A DNA stretch of 64,000 nucleotides, from the NCBI RefSeq assembly GCF_021026195.1, contig NZ_JAJNCT010000003.1:1-64000 (forward strand), read 5' to 3'. A program made the position numbers and the translations under genes. The notes below the pieces were generated by a model. That model was given only the letters and a program-made list of their open reading frames with translations, did not search any database and was not told the origin of the DNA. Positions 23,010 through 31,310 of the stretch are shown here, in pieces. Within the stretch, counting starts at the first letter, position 1, and each line of letters begins with the position of its first letter. This DNA comes from Comamonas koreensis. Its GTDB lineage: Bacteria > Pseudomonadota > Gammaproteobacteria > Burkholderiales > Burkholderiaceae_C.

Positions 23010-23933
23010 ATGAAAATTCTCGTCTACACCGACAGCGATGCGCTCCAGCCCTGGCTGGATGCCATTCGCCTGCACCTTCCCCAGGCGGACGCCAGCGGCT
23101 GGACACCGGGCATGGCCCAGGCCGACTACGCGCTGGTCTGGAAGCCGCCGCAGCAGCTGTTGGACGAGCAAGGCGCGGGCCTCAAGGCGATCTTCAACAT
23201 GGGCGCAGGCGTGGATGCGCTGTTTGCGCGCCAGCTGCCGCCCGGCGTGCCGGTGCTGCGGCTGGAAGACGCCGGCATGGCCGTGCAGATGGCCGAGTAT
23301 GTCTGCCATGCGGTCATCGACCACTTCCGCGACATGGCGCCGTACCGCGCCCAGCAAAGCGCTGGCGTCTGGGCACAGCAGCCCTTGCGCTTGCGCAGCG
23401 ACTTTCCCGTCGGCGTGATGGGCCTGGGTGTGCTGGGCGAGCGCGTGGCCCGGGCGGTGGCGCAGTTTGATTTTCCGGTGCGCGGCTGGAGCCGCTCGCC
23501 CAAGCAGATCGCTGGTGTGGACTGCTTTGCAGGCAGCGCGCAGCTGCCGGCCTTCCTGCGGGCCACGCGCATCCTCGTCAACCTGCTGCCGCTGACCCCG
23601 CAGACCGAGAACATCATCGACGCCGGCCTGCTGGCACAGCTGCAGCCGGGCGCCTATGTGATCAACGTGGCGCGCGGCGCACACCTGGTCGATGCCGACC
23701 TGCTGGCCGCGCTGGACAGCGGCCAGGTCGCCGGCGCCACACTGGATGTGTTCCGCAGCGAGCCGCTGCCCGCCGGGCACCCGTTCTGGCAGCAGCCGCA
23801 GATCCGCATCACGCCCCACAGCTCCGCCCGCACCTTGCCCGAAGAGACCTTGCAGCAGATCCTGCACAAGCTCCGGGCCTTTGCCGCCGGAGAGAAGCCT
23901 GGCGGCATGGTCTATGCCGATCGCGGATACTGA
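23010..23933 (+). CDS. ghrA: Glyoxylate/hydroxypyruvate reductase (D-2-hydroxyacid dehydrogenase)
   Basis: A 307-residue GhrA-type dehydrogenase. The NAD(P)-binding domain carries VGVMGLGVLGERVARAV, and the substrate domain carries NMGAGVDALF. Catalytic-site segments include YVINVARGAHLVDADLL (Arg) and ITPHSSART (His). It reduces glyoxylate or hydroxypyruvate in the cytoplasm. The ATG at 23010 gives the usual MKILVYTD start; an ATG at 23001 would add three residues, and neither has a clear ribosome site. It lies between MCC alpha and HMG-CoA lyase in the same direction. Confidence 0.85.
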   Translation: MKILVYTDSDALQPWLDAIRLHLPQADASGWTPGMAQADYALVWKPPQQLLDEQGAGLKAIFNMGAGVDALFARQLPPGVPVLRLEDAGMAVQMAEYVCHAVIDHFRDMAPYRAQQSAGVWAQQPLRLRSDFPVGVMGLGVLGERVARAVAQFDFPVRGWSRSPKQIAGVDCFAGSAQLPAFLRATRILVNLLPLTPQTENIIDAGLLAQLQPGAYVINVARGAHLVDADLLAALDSGQVAGATLDVFRSEPLPAGHPFWQQPQIRITPHSSARTLPEETLQQILHKLRAFAAGEKPGGMVYADRGY

Positions 23934-23974
23934 TTCCGCCCCCCGTTTTTAAGAAATACCCCAGGAGACGCCCC

Positions 23975-24886
23975 ATGGCCCGCTACCCCCAACGTGTCCA
24001 ATTGATTGATGTCGGCCCGCGTGATGGTCTGCAGAACGAGAAATCGCCGGTGCCGGCGGCTGTCAAGATCGAGCTGACCCACCGCCTGCAGGATGCGGGC
24101 CTGACCGAGATCGAGGTGACCAGCTTTGTCAGCCCCAAGTGGGTGCCCCAGATGGGCGACAACGCCGAGGTGATGGCGGGGCTGGCGCGCAAGGCCGGTG
24201 TGCGCTATTCGGTGCTGACCCCGAACATGAAGGGCTATGAAGCGGCCGTGGCCTCCCAGCCCGATGAGATCGTGGTGTTTGGCGCGGCCAGCGAGGCCTT
24301 CAGCCAGCGCAATATCAACTGCTCGATTGCCGAGAGCATCGAGCGCTTTGCCCCTGTGGTGGAAGCGGCCAAGGCCGCCGGCATTGCCGTGCGTGGCGCG
24401 ATGAGCTGCACCGTCGGCTGCCCCTACGAAGGGGAGATTGCGCCTTCGCGCGTGGCCTACCTGGCCGAGCTGATGAAGGGTATTGGCGTGGAGCGCGTGG
24501 ACGTGGCCGACACCATTGGCGTGGGCACACCGATCAAGGTGCAAAAGGCGCTGGAAGCGACCCTGCAGTATTTCAGCGTCGATCAGGTGAGCGGCCATTT
24601 CCACGACACCTATGGCCAGGCGCTGCCCAATACCTTGGCGTCGCTGGAGCTGGGCATCTGGAACTTCCAGTCCTCCATCGCCGGCCTGGGCGGCTGCCCC
24701 TATGCCAAGGGTGCGACCGGCAATGTCGCCACCGAAGACCTGGTCTACATGCTGCATGGCATGGGCATCGAGACCGGCATTGACCTGGACAAGCTGGTCG
24801 ATGCGGGCATCTACATCAGCGACTTTTTGCAGCGCAAGCCCAACTCGCGCGTGGCCGTGGCGCTGATCAACAAGCGCGCGGGCTGA
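23975..24886 (+). CDS. liuE: Hydroxymethylglutaryl-CoA lyase
   Basis: A 303-residue HMG-CoA lyase of the DRE-TIM superfamily. The N-terminal LIDVGPRDGLQNE supplies the metal-binding Asp and catalytic Arg, with a C-terminal GGCPYAKGATGNVATED loop that carries the catalytic Cys. It splits HMG-CoA into acetyl-CoA and acetoacetate, the last step of leucine breakdown, and so fits the MCC and hydratase genes upstream. CAGGAGA precedes the start at good spacing. Confidence 0.92.
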   Translation: MARYPQRVQLIDVGPRDGLQNEKSPVPAAVKIELTHRLQDAGLTEIEVTSFVSPKWVPQMGDNAEVMAGLARKAGVRYSVLTPNMKGYEAAVASQPDEIVVFGAASEAFSQRNINCSIAESIERFAPVVEAAKAAGIAVRGAMSCTVGCPYEGEIAPSRVAYLAELMKGIGVERVDVADTIGVGTPIKVQKALEATLQYFSVDQVSGHFHDTYGQALPNTLASLELGIWNFQSSIAGLGGCPYAKGATGNVATEDLVYMLHGMGIETGIDLDKLVDAGIYISDFLQRKPNSRVAVALINKRAG

Positions 24887-24972
24887 AGGGCCGAGGCGGG
24901 GGCACGAATGCCCGGGGTGCTGCAGCCGCAGGCGCAAGTCGGCACAATCATGGCGTAATCAGGAGTCAAACC

Positions 24973-25473
24973 ATGTGTGGAGCGGAGTTGCTGAGCCTGC
25001 CCGAAGGGGTGCAGCGGGTAGCCAGGGTGCTGCAGGACAAGGGCCATCCGCATGGGCCGCAGATGCTGGAGGTCTCAGCGCGCACGGCCCAGGAGGCGGC
25101 AGATGCGCTGGGCATTGCGCTGGGCCAGATCGCCAAGAGCATTATTTTTCGCCGCAAGATCGACGATGCCTGCGTGCTGGTCATCACCTCGGGCGATTGC
25201 CGCGTGGACGAGACCAAGGTGGCGGCGCTGGTCGGCCCGGTAGGGCGCGCGGATGCGGATTTTGTCAAAGCCCGCACCGGCTTTGCGATTGGCGGTGTCT
25301 CGCCGGTCGGCCATGTGACCAAGCCCGTCACCTTAATTGACCGCGAGCTGTTCCGCTTTGAACAGATTTGGGCTGCCGCAGGCCACCCGAACGGCGTGTT
25401 TGCGCTGGCGCCGGCCGATCTGGAAGCGCTGACCGGGGCGCCGGTGGCCGATGTAGTCAAGGAGGCGGCATGA
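24973..25473 (+). CDS. YbaK/EbsC-type aminoacyl-tRNA deacylase
   Basis: A 166-residue protein of the YbaK/ProX editing-domain family. It has the family-typical IAKSIIFRR segment with the catalytic-region Lys and the GGVSPVGH loop. Such proteins remove wrong amino acids from tRNA in trans, for example Cys or Ala from tRNA-Pro. CAGGAG supports the ATG start. Its stop overlaps the start of the DUF1289 gene as ATGA, so the two are coupled. Confidence 0.85.
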   Translation: MCGAELLSLPEGVQRVARVLQDKGHPHGPQMLEVSARTAQEAADALGIALGQIAKSIIFRRKIDDACVLVITSGDCRVDETKVAALVGPVGRADADFVKARTGFAIGGVSPVGHVTKPVTLIDRELFRFEQIWAAAGHPNGVFALAPADLEALTGAPVADVVKEAA

Positions 25474-25778
25474 CAGAACAAGTGGACAAGCCGGTGGCGT
25501 TGCCGGTGGCATCGCCCGCGCCACTGGCTGCCCGCACCAAGCAGGTGCGCGTCACCGGTGCCTTTGCGGCCGGTTACGCCGATGTCGTGCCATCGCCCTG
25601 TGTGTCGCTGTGCAAGATGAATGCGGACCGCAGCCACTGCATCGGCTGCTACCGCTCGATCGACGAGATCCGCGCCTGGTCCAAGGCCGATACCGCCGAG
25701 CGCCAGCAGATCTGGCTGCAGGCGCTGGGCCGTGCGGGCCTGGGCACCAATGGCCGGCCGCTGGTGCCGACCGTCTGA
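25470..25778 (+). CDS. DUF1289 family small cysteine protein
   Basis: A 102-residue protein. After a 40-residue low-complexity N-terminus comes the DUF1289 pattern SPCVSLCKMN...HCIGCYRSIDEIRAWS, with four Cys arranged as CxxxC and CxxC, likely a metal site. Its function is unknown. The ATG at 25470 overlaps the YbaK stop as ATGA. The extended N-terminal tail is longer than in many family members. Confidence 0.8.
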   Translation: MTEQVDKPVALPVASPAPLAARTKQVRVTGAFAAGYADVVPSPCVSLCKMNADRSHCIGCYRSIDEIRAWSKADTAERQQIWLQALGRAGLGTNGRPLVPTV

Positions 25779-25790
25779 CAGGAGCCGGGT

Positions 25791-26438
25791 ATGAAAAGCA
25801 TCGATTTCTACCTGGACTTTGTCTCTCCCTACGCCTGGCTGGCCTTCCATGCGCTGCCGCAGGCGCTGCAAGGCCATAGTGTGCATGTGCGCTACCGGCC
25901 CGTCCTGCTGGGGGCGCTGCTGCAGCAGCATGCCAACCCCGGCCCGGCCGGCATTGCCGGCAAGCGCGAATGGACCTACCGCCATGCCAGCTGGCTGGGC
26001 CACAGCCTGGGCTGCGGTCTGCAGATGCCCGCCCAGCACCCCTTCAACCCCTTGCCCTTGCTGCGCCTGGCCTTGCGCACCGGCCAGGGCGGCTGCATCA
26101 ACCGCTTCACGGCCGATGCCATCTTTCGCCATGTCTGGCTGGGTGGCGCCGATGCGCTGGATGCGCAGCGCCTGCAGGCCTTGGAGCTAACCCTGGCCGA
26201 GCAGCTGCGCCATGGTGATGCGGCCGAGCAGGCGGCCAAGCAGGCCTTGCGCAGCAATACCGATGCGGCGGCGGCTGCCGGCGTGTTTGGCGTGCCCAGC
26301 ATGGTGCTGGACGACAAGCTGTTCTGGGGCCTGGATGGGCTGCCGATGCTGAGCGCCTACCTGAACGGCGATGCCTGGTTTGCCGATGGCCAATGGGATG
26401 CGGCAGCCGACCGCCCCTCCGGCTTGGCCAAGCGCTGA
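25791..26438 (+). CDS. 2-hydroxychromene-2-carboxylate isomerase family (DsbA-type fold)
   Basis: A 215-residue GST-kappa/DsbA-fold protein. The N-terminus MKSIDFYLDFVSPYAWLAF has the Ser-Pro motif used in this family to bind glutathione in place of a CxxC pair. The C-terminus has AAGVFGVPSMVLDDKLFWGLDGLPML. Family members isomerise 2-hydroxychromene-2-carboxylate in naphthalene breakdown, but many, including ones outside such pathways, have no proven substrate, and no other aromatic genes are near. It follows the DUF1289 gene by 12 bases. Confidence 0.8.
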   Translation: MKSIDFYLDFVSPYAWLAFHALPQALQGHSVHVRYRPVLLGALLQQHANPGPAGIAGKREWTYRHASWLGHSLGCGLQMPAQHPFNPLPLLRLALRTGQGGCINRFTADAIFRHVWLGGADALDAQRLQALELTLAEQLRHGDAAEQAAKQALRSNTDAAAAAGVFGVPSMVLDDKLFWGLDGLPMLSAYLNGDAWFADGQWDAAADRPSGLAKR

Positions 26439-26463
26439 TAAGCGCTGATTTCCGGCTTCAGCG

Positions 26464-26492
26464 CCGCTGAAAACACCTTTCCCAGCGGTTTT
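26464..26492 (+). terminator. Weak hairpin terminator after the isomerase gene
   Basis: CCGCTG (26464-26469) pairs with CAGCGG (26483-26488) around a 13-base loop and is followed by TTTTG. The stem is short, so this is only a candidate. The rest of 26493-26704 shows no gene; it is the leader of the following transporter gene. Confidence 0.4.
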
Positions 26493-26704
26493 GCCAGCCC
26501 TGGGACTTTCCCTTGGTTGCTGCTGCAGTGCAGCGATTTTCCACATGGCAAAACAATTTCTGCGGGTTGCGCTGGATTTTGTCAGCGAATTGTCAGCAGC
26601 TTGCAAGCTAGTGTTGGAAAACCGTCAGACTTGGGTCAGCGCTTGCTTGAAGAATGCAGTGTCCGCCAAACAAAAGAGCGGCAACACTACTAGGAGACAA
26701 CAGC

Positions 26705-28363
26705 ATGGCAACCAGTGCAGCAGCACGGCCGATGACAAAGGAGGAGCGCAAGGTCATCTTTGCCTCGTCACTCGGTACCGTTTTTGAGTGGTACGACTTC
26801 TATCTCTACGGTTCGCTGGCGGCCATCATCGCCAAACAGTTCTTCTCCGGACTGGATCCAACCTCTGCCTTCATCTTCGCGTTGCTGGCCTTCGCGGCCG
26901 GCTTCATCGTGCGCCCCTTCGGCGCGCTGGTGTTCGGCCGCCTGGGCGACATGATCGGGCGCAAGTACACCTTTCTGGTCACCATCTTGCTGATGGGCGC
27001 ATCGACCTTCATCGTCGGTATCCTGCCCAACTACGCCAGCATTGGCGTGGCAGCGCCCATCATCCTGATCGTGCTGCGCATGCTGCAAGGTCTGGCGCTG
27101 GGTGGTGAATACGGTGGTGCTGCTACCTACGTGGCCGAGCATGCACCGCATGGCAAGCGCGGTGCCTACACCTCCTGGATCCAGACCACGGCAACCCTGG
27201 GCCTGTTCCTGTCCTTGCTGGTGATTCTGGGCACGCGCACCGCCATGGGCGAGCCTGCCTTCAATGACTGGGGCTGGCGCATTCCGTTCCTGGTGTCGAT
27301 TCTGCTGCTGGGCGTGTCGGTGTGGATCCGCATGACCTTGTCCGAGTCGCCGGCGTTCCAGCGCATGAAGGCCGAAGGCAAGACCTCCAAGGCACCGCTG
27401 CGTGAATCGTTTGGTCAGTGGAAGAACCTGAAGATCGTGATCCTGGCGCTGATCGGCCTGACCGCCGGCCAGGCCGTGGTCTGGTACACCGGCCAGTTCT
27501 ATGCGCTGTTCTTCCTGACGCAGCAGCTCAAGGTCGATGCCGTCAGTGCCAATCTGATGATCGCCGTGGCCCTGCTGATCGCCACCCCGTTCTTCGTGAT
27601 CTTTGGTGCGCTGTCCGACAAGATCGGCCGCAAGCCCATCATCATGGCGGGCTGCTTGCTGGCTGTGCTGACCTACTTCCCCGTGTTCAAGATGCTGACC
27701 GAAGCGGCCAACCCCGATCTGGCAGCGGCGCAAGCCAAGAACAAGGTGGTGGTCGTGGCCAACCCGGCCGAGTGCTCCTTCCAGTTCAACCCGACGGGTA
27801 CTTCCAAGTTCACCAGCTCCTGCGACGTGGCCAAGCAACTGCTGGCCGCCAACTCGGTGAGCTATGAAACCGAGGCCGCACCTGCTGGCACGACGGCGGT
27901 CATCAAGATCGGCAACGACACTATCCCCAGCTATTCGGCTGCGGGCCTGAGTGGCGACGATCTGAAAGCCAAGGACGGCGCTTTCAAGAAGGCTGTGGCC
28001 GAGACCCTGGCCAAGGACGGCTACCCCGCCAAGGCCGACCCTGCCAAGACGAACAAGTTCTTGACCGTCGTGCTGCTGACCTACCTGGTGCTGCTGGTGA
28101 CCATGGTCTACGGGCCGATTGCCGCGATGCTGGTGGAAATGTTCCCCACCCGTATCCGCTACACCTCCATGTCGCTGCCCTATCACATCGGCAATGGCTG
28201 GTTTGGTGGTCTGCTGCCCACGACAGCCTTCGCGATCGTGGCCCAGACCGGCAACATGTACAACGGCTTGTGGTATCCGATCATCATTGCCGGTATCACC
28301 TTTGTCATCGGTACCTTGTTCGTGCGTGAAACCAAGGATGTGGATATTTACGCGAACGACTGA
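26705..28363 (+). CDS. MFS transporter, metabolite:H+ symporter type, with periplasmic insert
   Basis: A 552-residue MFS protein of the MHS branch (ShiA/ProP/KgtP-like). Typical segments are SLGTVFEWYDFYLYGSLA, GRLGDMIGRKYTF, LQGLALGGEYGGAATYVAE and the second-half loop GALSDKIGRKPIIM. Between predicted helices 9 and 10 (about residues 335-449) there is a hydrophilic insert of about 115 residues with two Cys, in AECSFQF and SSCDVAK. By topology this insert is periplasmic and could hold a disulfide. Normal family members are about 430-450 residues long, so the excess length equals this insert. AGGAGA precedes the start. The substrate is probably an organic acid, but this is unproven. Confidence 0.88.
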   Translation: MATSAAARPMTKEERKVIFASSLGTVFEWYDFYLYGSLAAIIAKQFFSGLDPTSAFIFALLAFAAGFIVRPFGALVFGRLGDMIGRKYTFLVTILLMGASTFIVGILPNYASIGVAAPIILIVLRMLQGLALGGEYGGAATYVAEHAPHGKRGAYTSWIQTTATLGLFLSLLVILGTRTAMGEPAFNDWGWRIPFLVSILLLGVSVWIRMTLSESPAFQRMKAEGKTSKAPLRESFGQWKNLKIVILALIGLTAGQAVVWYTGQFYALFFLTQQLKVDAVSANLMIAVALLIATPFFVIFGALSDKIGRKPIIMAGCLLAVLTYFPVFKMLTEAANPDLAAAQAKNKVVVVANPAECSFQFNPTGTSKFTSSCDVAKQLLAANSVSYETEAAPAGTTAVIKIGNDTIPSYSAAGLSGDDLKAKDGAFKKAVAETLAKDGYPAKADPAKTNKFLTVVLLTYLVLLVTMVYGPIAAMLVEMFPTRIRYTSMSLPYHIGNGWFGGLLPTTAFAIVAQTGNMYNGLWYPIIIAGITFVIGTLFVRETKDVDIYAND

Positions 28364-28428
28364 AACGCAATACTGCGAGACGGCCCTGGATATTCGCTTG
28401 GCGTAATCACCCAAGGCCTTCAACTCTC

Positions 28429-28458
28429 AACAGCACCTGCGGGTGCTGTTTTTTTTGC
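28429..28458 (+). terminator. Rho-independent terminator of the MFS gene
   Basis: A perfect 9-bp stem, AACAGCACC (28429-28437) with GGTGCTGTT (28442-28450), has a 4-base loop and a run of T. It lies 66 bases after the transporter stop. The remaining 28459-28662 is the leader of the first porin, where I see no gene. Confidence 0.9.
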
Positions 28459-28662
28459 CTTGGTGCGCTCTCATGGTTAATACCAAGGTCTGTCATCGAA
28501 GTGTGGTAGCGATGCGTCACTCCTTGAAAAACTGCCTGATATTCAGCACGTTCAATGGGGTGTGCCGCCTAGAATTCATCCTACGCGACGAGCTTGAATT
28601 TGCCCTCCGCAAATCACCGCAACGTCCAACCATATTTTTATTACTCCATCCCCGAGGACACT

Positions 28663-29640
28663 ATGCGTTCACTGAATCGTTTGATGATTGCCACCTTGGC
28701 CATTGCTGGCTCTACCGCTGCACTGGCGCAAAGCAGCGTGCAGGTTTATGGCCGTGTGAACACCTCGGTGGAACGCCAAAAGGTGGGTGATGTCTCCACC
28801 ACCGGTCTGTTCAACAACGCATCGCGTATCGGCTTCCGTGGTACGGAAGACCTGGGTGGTGGCCTGAAGGCTGGCTTCGTGCTGGAATCGGGCTTCAACT
28901 CGGACGACGGCTCGGGCACCGGTTCGGCTGGTGGTCTGACCTTCCGCCGCCAAAGCGAAGTGAACCTGGCTGGCAACTTCGGTATGCTGCGTCTGGGTAC
29001 CTTCACCTCCGAGTCGTACTACGCAGTGGCCGACTACGGCGTGCTGGACCAGCCTAACCATGACACCGGTTCGCTGTCGGATGCGCTGTACAGCTACGTG
29101 ATGCGCGACTCCAACAAGATCGCCTACCGCACCCCTGTGTTCCTGGGCGGCCTGACCATCGAAGGCGCCGCATCGTTCCACGAAAAGGCTGCCGGCACCA
29201 ACGACAAGCACGGCTACGACCTGGCTGCCAACTGGGAAAGCGGTCCGCTGGCCCTGGGTGCAGGTTTCAGCAAGGTGGGTGGCGACAAGCAACTGGGCCT
29301 GCGCGCGCACTACACCATCAACGCCTTCCAACTGGGTGCCTACTACCAACGCTCTGACGAAGAGCTGCGCGGCAAGCGCAACGCTGCCCGCGTGACCGGT
29401 ATGTACACCATGGGTGCTTCCGAGTTTGTCGCTGGCTTCGGCTGGGCTGGCAAGTGGGACGACGTCAGCAACAGCGGCGCGCGCCAGCTGATCCTGGGCT
29501 ACAACTACAACCTGAGCAAGCGCTCCAAGCTGTACGCTGGTTACACCAAGGTCGACAACAAGGCCAACGCGAGCTACGCCACCGGCATCTCCGGCGCCGA
29601 CTTCAGCACCTTCGCTGCTGGTATCCGCCACAACTTCTAA
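28663..29640 (+). CDS. Gram-negative porin, Omp32 type (first copy)
   Basis: A 325-residue outer-membrane porin. The signal peptide ends near residue 22 (STAALA), and the mature protein begins QSSVQVYGRVNTSVE, a beta-strand start typical of Comamonadaceae porins. Alternating strands, an RIGFRGTEDLGGGLKAGFVLE strand-turn and a C-terminal Phe (AAGIRHNF) for assembly by the BAM machinery are all present. Omp32-like porins are trimeric and usually anion-selective. The ATG at 28663 has GAGGA just upstream. It is followed by two terminators and by a close paralogue. Confidence 0.93.
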   Translation: MRSLNRLMIATLAIAGSTAALAQSSVQVYGRVNTSVERQKVGDVSTTGLFNNASRIGFRGTEDLGGGLKAGFVLESGFNSDDGSGTGSAGGLTFRRQSEVNLAGNFGMLRLGTFTSESYYAVADYGVLDQPNHDTGSLSDALYSYVMRDSNKIAYRTPVFLGGLTIEGAASFHEKAAGTNDKHGYDLAANWESGPLALGAGFSKVGGDKQLGLRAHYTINAFQLGAYYQRSDEELRGKRNAARVTGMYTMGASEFVAGFGWAGKWDDVSNSGARQLILGYNYNLSKRSKLYAGYTKVDNKANASYATGISGADFSTFAAGIRHNF

Positions 29641-29677
29641 GCAAGCTTCGGGCGCCCAGCGCGCCTTCTGCTTCACC

Positions 29678-29797
29678 ACCCGCATTCGCAAGGAGGCGGG
29701 TTTTTTTATGCCTGTGATGCCTTCTGTCGGACGATGTAATCTCTGGCTCGCTGTCACGCTTGGACCTGCATTCTGGACGGATGCGGGTCTTTTTGTT
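29678..29797 (+). terminator. Two successive hairpin terminators after the first porin
   Basis: The first hairpin pairs ACCCGC (29678-29683) with GCGGGT (29696-29701) before a run of seven T. The second pairs GACCTGCAT (29763-29771) with ATGCGGGTC (29781-29789) before TTTTTGTTTTT. A tandem pair suits a highly expressed gene. No gene is visible in 29641-30007. Confidence 0.8.
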
Positions 29798-29861
29798 TTT
29801 CACCATCAATGGGTCTAGGCTGATTCTGCTTAGCTCTCACGGTTATCTAAAAGATCTTCCC

Positions 29862-29890
29862 TGTATTAACCAAACTGTACTTTTTATAAT
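29862..29890 (+). promoter_or_regulatory. Promoter of the second porin
   Basis: A perfect TATAAT at 29885-29890 lies in a strikingly AT-rich stretch (about 29871-29939) in an otherwise GC-rich window. A weak -35 match (TGTATT, 29862-29867) is 17 bases upstream. Transcription would start near 29897, giving a leader of about 110 bases. The AT-rich block could also bind an H-NS-like or other nucleoid protein. Confidence 0.6.
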
Positions 29891-30007
29891 AGAAAATAAC
29901 TATTAAAAATAGAGTTTTGGTATTAAATATAGATTGCTAGATCGGTTCTCGTGGAGAAATCGACGGTCCTTTCTCGCGATTTCAAAGACTATCCGTGAGG
30001 AGACAAC

Positions 30008-30985
30008 ATGCGTGTGCTGATTAACCGTATGACCCTGGCCGGCTTGGCCGCTGCCGGTGCGCCTGCCGCCATGGCGCAAAGCAGTTTGGAGATTTTTGGG
30101 CGCATCAATACCACCCTGGAACGGCAGAAAACAGGTGATGCCACGACCACCGGGCTGTACAACAACCGCTCCAGCATTGGCTTTCGCGGCACTGAAGATC
30201 TGGGAGGCGGACTGAGAGCAGGCTTTGTGCTGGAGGCAGATTTCAATTCCGACGATGGGTCCGGTCGTGGAGGTACAGGCATTGACTTCAGGCGCCACAG
30301 TGAAGTGAACCTGTCCGGCAACTTTGGCCGGCTGCGTCTGGGCTCGATGCCTTCCGAGACCTACATCGCCATGGCTGCCGAAGGGGTGATGGGCCAGCCC
30401 AACCACGACCTGGGCTCGCTGTCGGATGCGCTCTACTATTACCCGATGCCCGATGCCAACAAGATTGCCTATCGCACGCCGGTGTTATGGGGCGGCCTGA
30501 CGATCGAGGGAGCCAGCGCCTTCCATGAAAACGCAGAAAACTCGGGCAACAGAAACGGCTACGACCTCACGGCCAAGTGGGCCCAAGGGCCGCTGTCGCT
30601 GGCCACAGGCGTCACCAAAGTCCATGACAGCACCACCCTGGGCCTGCATGCCCAATACACCTTCGACGCCTTTCGAGTGGGCGCCTACTACCAGCGCACC
30701 GATGAAGACCTGCGCGGCAAGCGCAATGCGGCCCGCATCACTGCCTTGTACAGCCTGGGTTTATCGGATCTGATCGCGGGTGTTGGCTGGGCGGGCGACT
30801 GGAGCGGCGTCTCGGGCAGCAGCGCGCGCCAGCTGATCCTGGGCTACAACTACCACCTGAGCCTGCGTACCAAAGTGTATGCCGGCTACACCAAGGTGGA
30901 CAACAAGGCCAATGCCAGATATGCCACCGGTACAGACGGGGCTGACTTCAGCACCTTTGCGCTCGGCATTCGCCACCACTTCTGA
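30008..30985 (+). CDS. Gram-negative porin, Omp32 type (second copy)
   Basis: A 325-residue porin of the same length and closely similar sequence to the gene at 28663. The signal peptide ends after PAAMA near residue 22, and the mature start is QSSLEIFGRINTTLE. It shares the GFRGTEDLGGGL strand, the KIAYRTPV...GGLTIEGA region and the YYQRTDEDLRGKRNAARIT segment, and ends in Phe. The changes lie mostly in loops, which suggests a tandem duplication with altered pore selectivity or surface exposure. It has its own AT-rich promoter and terminator, so the copies are controlled separately. Confidence 0.92.
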   Translation: MRVLINRMTLAGLAAAGAPAAMAQSSLEIFGRINTTLERQKTGDATTTGLYNNRSSIGFRGTEDLGGGLRAGFVLEADFNSDDGSGRGGTGIDFRRHSEVNLSGNFGRLRLGSMPSETYIAMAAEGVMGQPNHDLGSLSDALYYYPMPDANKIAYRTPVLWGGLTIEGASAFHENAENSGNRNGYDLTAKWAQGPLSLATGVTKVHDSTTLGLHAQYTFDAFRVGAYYQRTDEDLRGKRNAARITALYSLGLSDLIAGVGWAGDWSGVSGSSARQLILGYNYHLSLRTKVYAGYTKVDNKANARYATGTDGADFSTFALGIRHHF

Positions 30986-31031
30986 GCGGCCACCGCCCCA
31001 CAGAGGCGCCCCGCGCGCCGTCCGCTGCCAG

Positions 31032-31060
31032 GCCCGCATTCGAGAGGATGCGGGCTTTTT
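31032..31060 (+). terminator. Rho-independent terminator of the second porin
   Basis: GCCCGCAT (31032-31039) pairs perfectly with ATGCGGGC (31048-31055) around GAGAGG-type loop bases and is followed by TTTTT. The stem resembles those after the first porin, in line with duplication of the whole unit. Confidence 0.88.
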
Positions 31061-31108
31061 CGTGGGTGACTGCCCTGTGGCCGGGATACATCGCCGATTT
31101 GCTATTAT

Positions 31109-31124
31109 CTGTAAATATGTACAG
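31109..31124. promoter_or_regulatory. LexA (SOS) box upstream of uvrA
   Basis: CTGTAAATATGTACAG is an exact CTGT-N8-ACAG, the LexA operator pattern shared by gamma- and betaproteobacteria, with an AT-rich centre. A possible -10 (TATTAT, 31103-31108) abuts it, so bound LexA would block RNA polymerase. It lies about 190 bases before the uvrA start. No gene is evident in 30986-31310, apart from a 12-codon reading frame at 31161-31199 of no clear meaning. Confidence 0.8.
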
Positions 31125-31310
31125 TGTTTTGCAGGGCTTTGCCGCGAGCTGATTCAGCCGATGAATGAACTCCCTAGAATGGTTGTTCACGATCATTAGC
31201 CCCACGCAGTCGTGTCAGCCTTCCGAGTCTGGGCATCCCTGGCACTGCGCCGGGGGCCTGCTTATCCGGTTGATGGACTGCGCCAACGAATTACTGGATA
31301 GCTCATCGGT

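Noticed and set aside
20866-23106. A 746-codon open frame on the minus strand across liuD
   Set aside because: Antisense to a complete biotin carboxylase subunit; its composition is that of a shadow frame in high-GC DNA.
31161-31199. 12-codon frame in the uvrA leader as a regulatory peptide
   Set aside because: No ribosome site, no codon pattern suggesting attenuation, and it is too short to judge.
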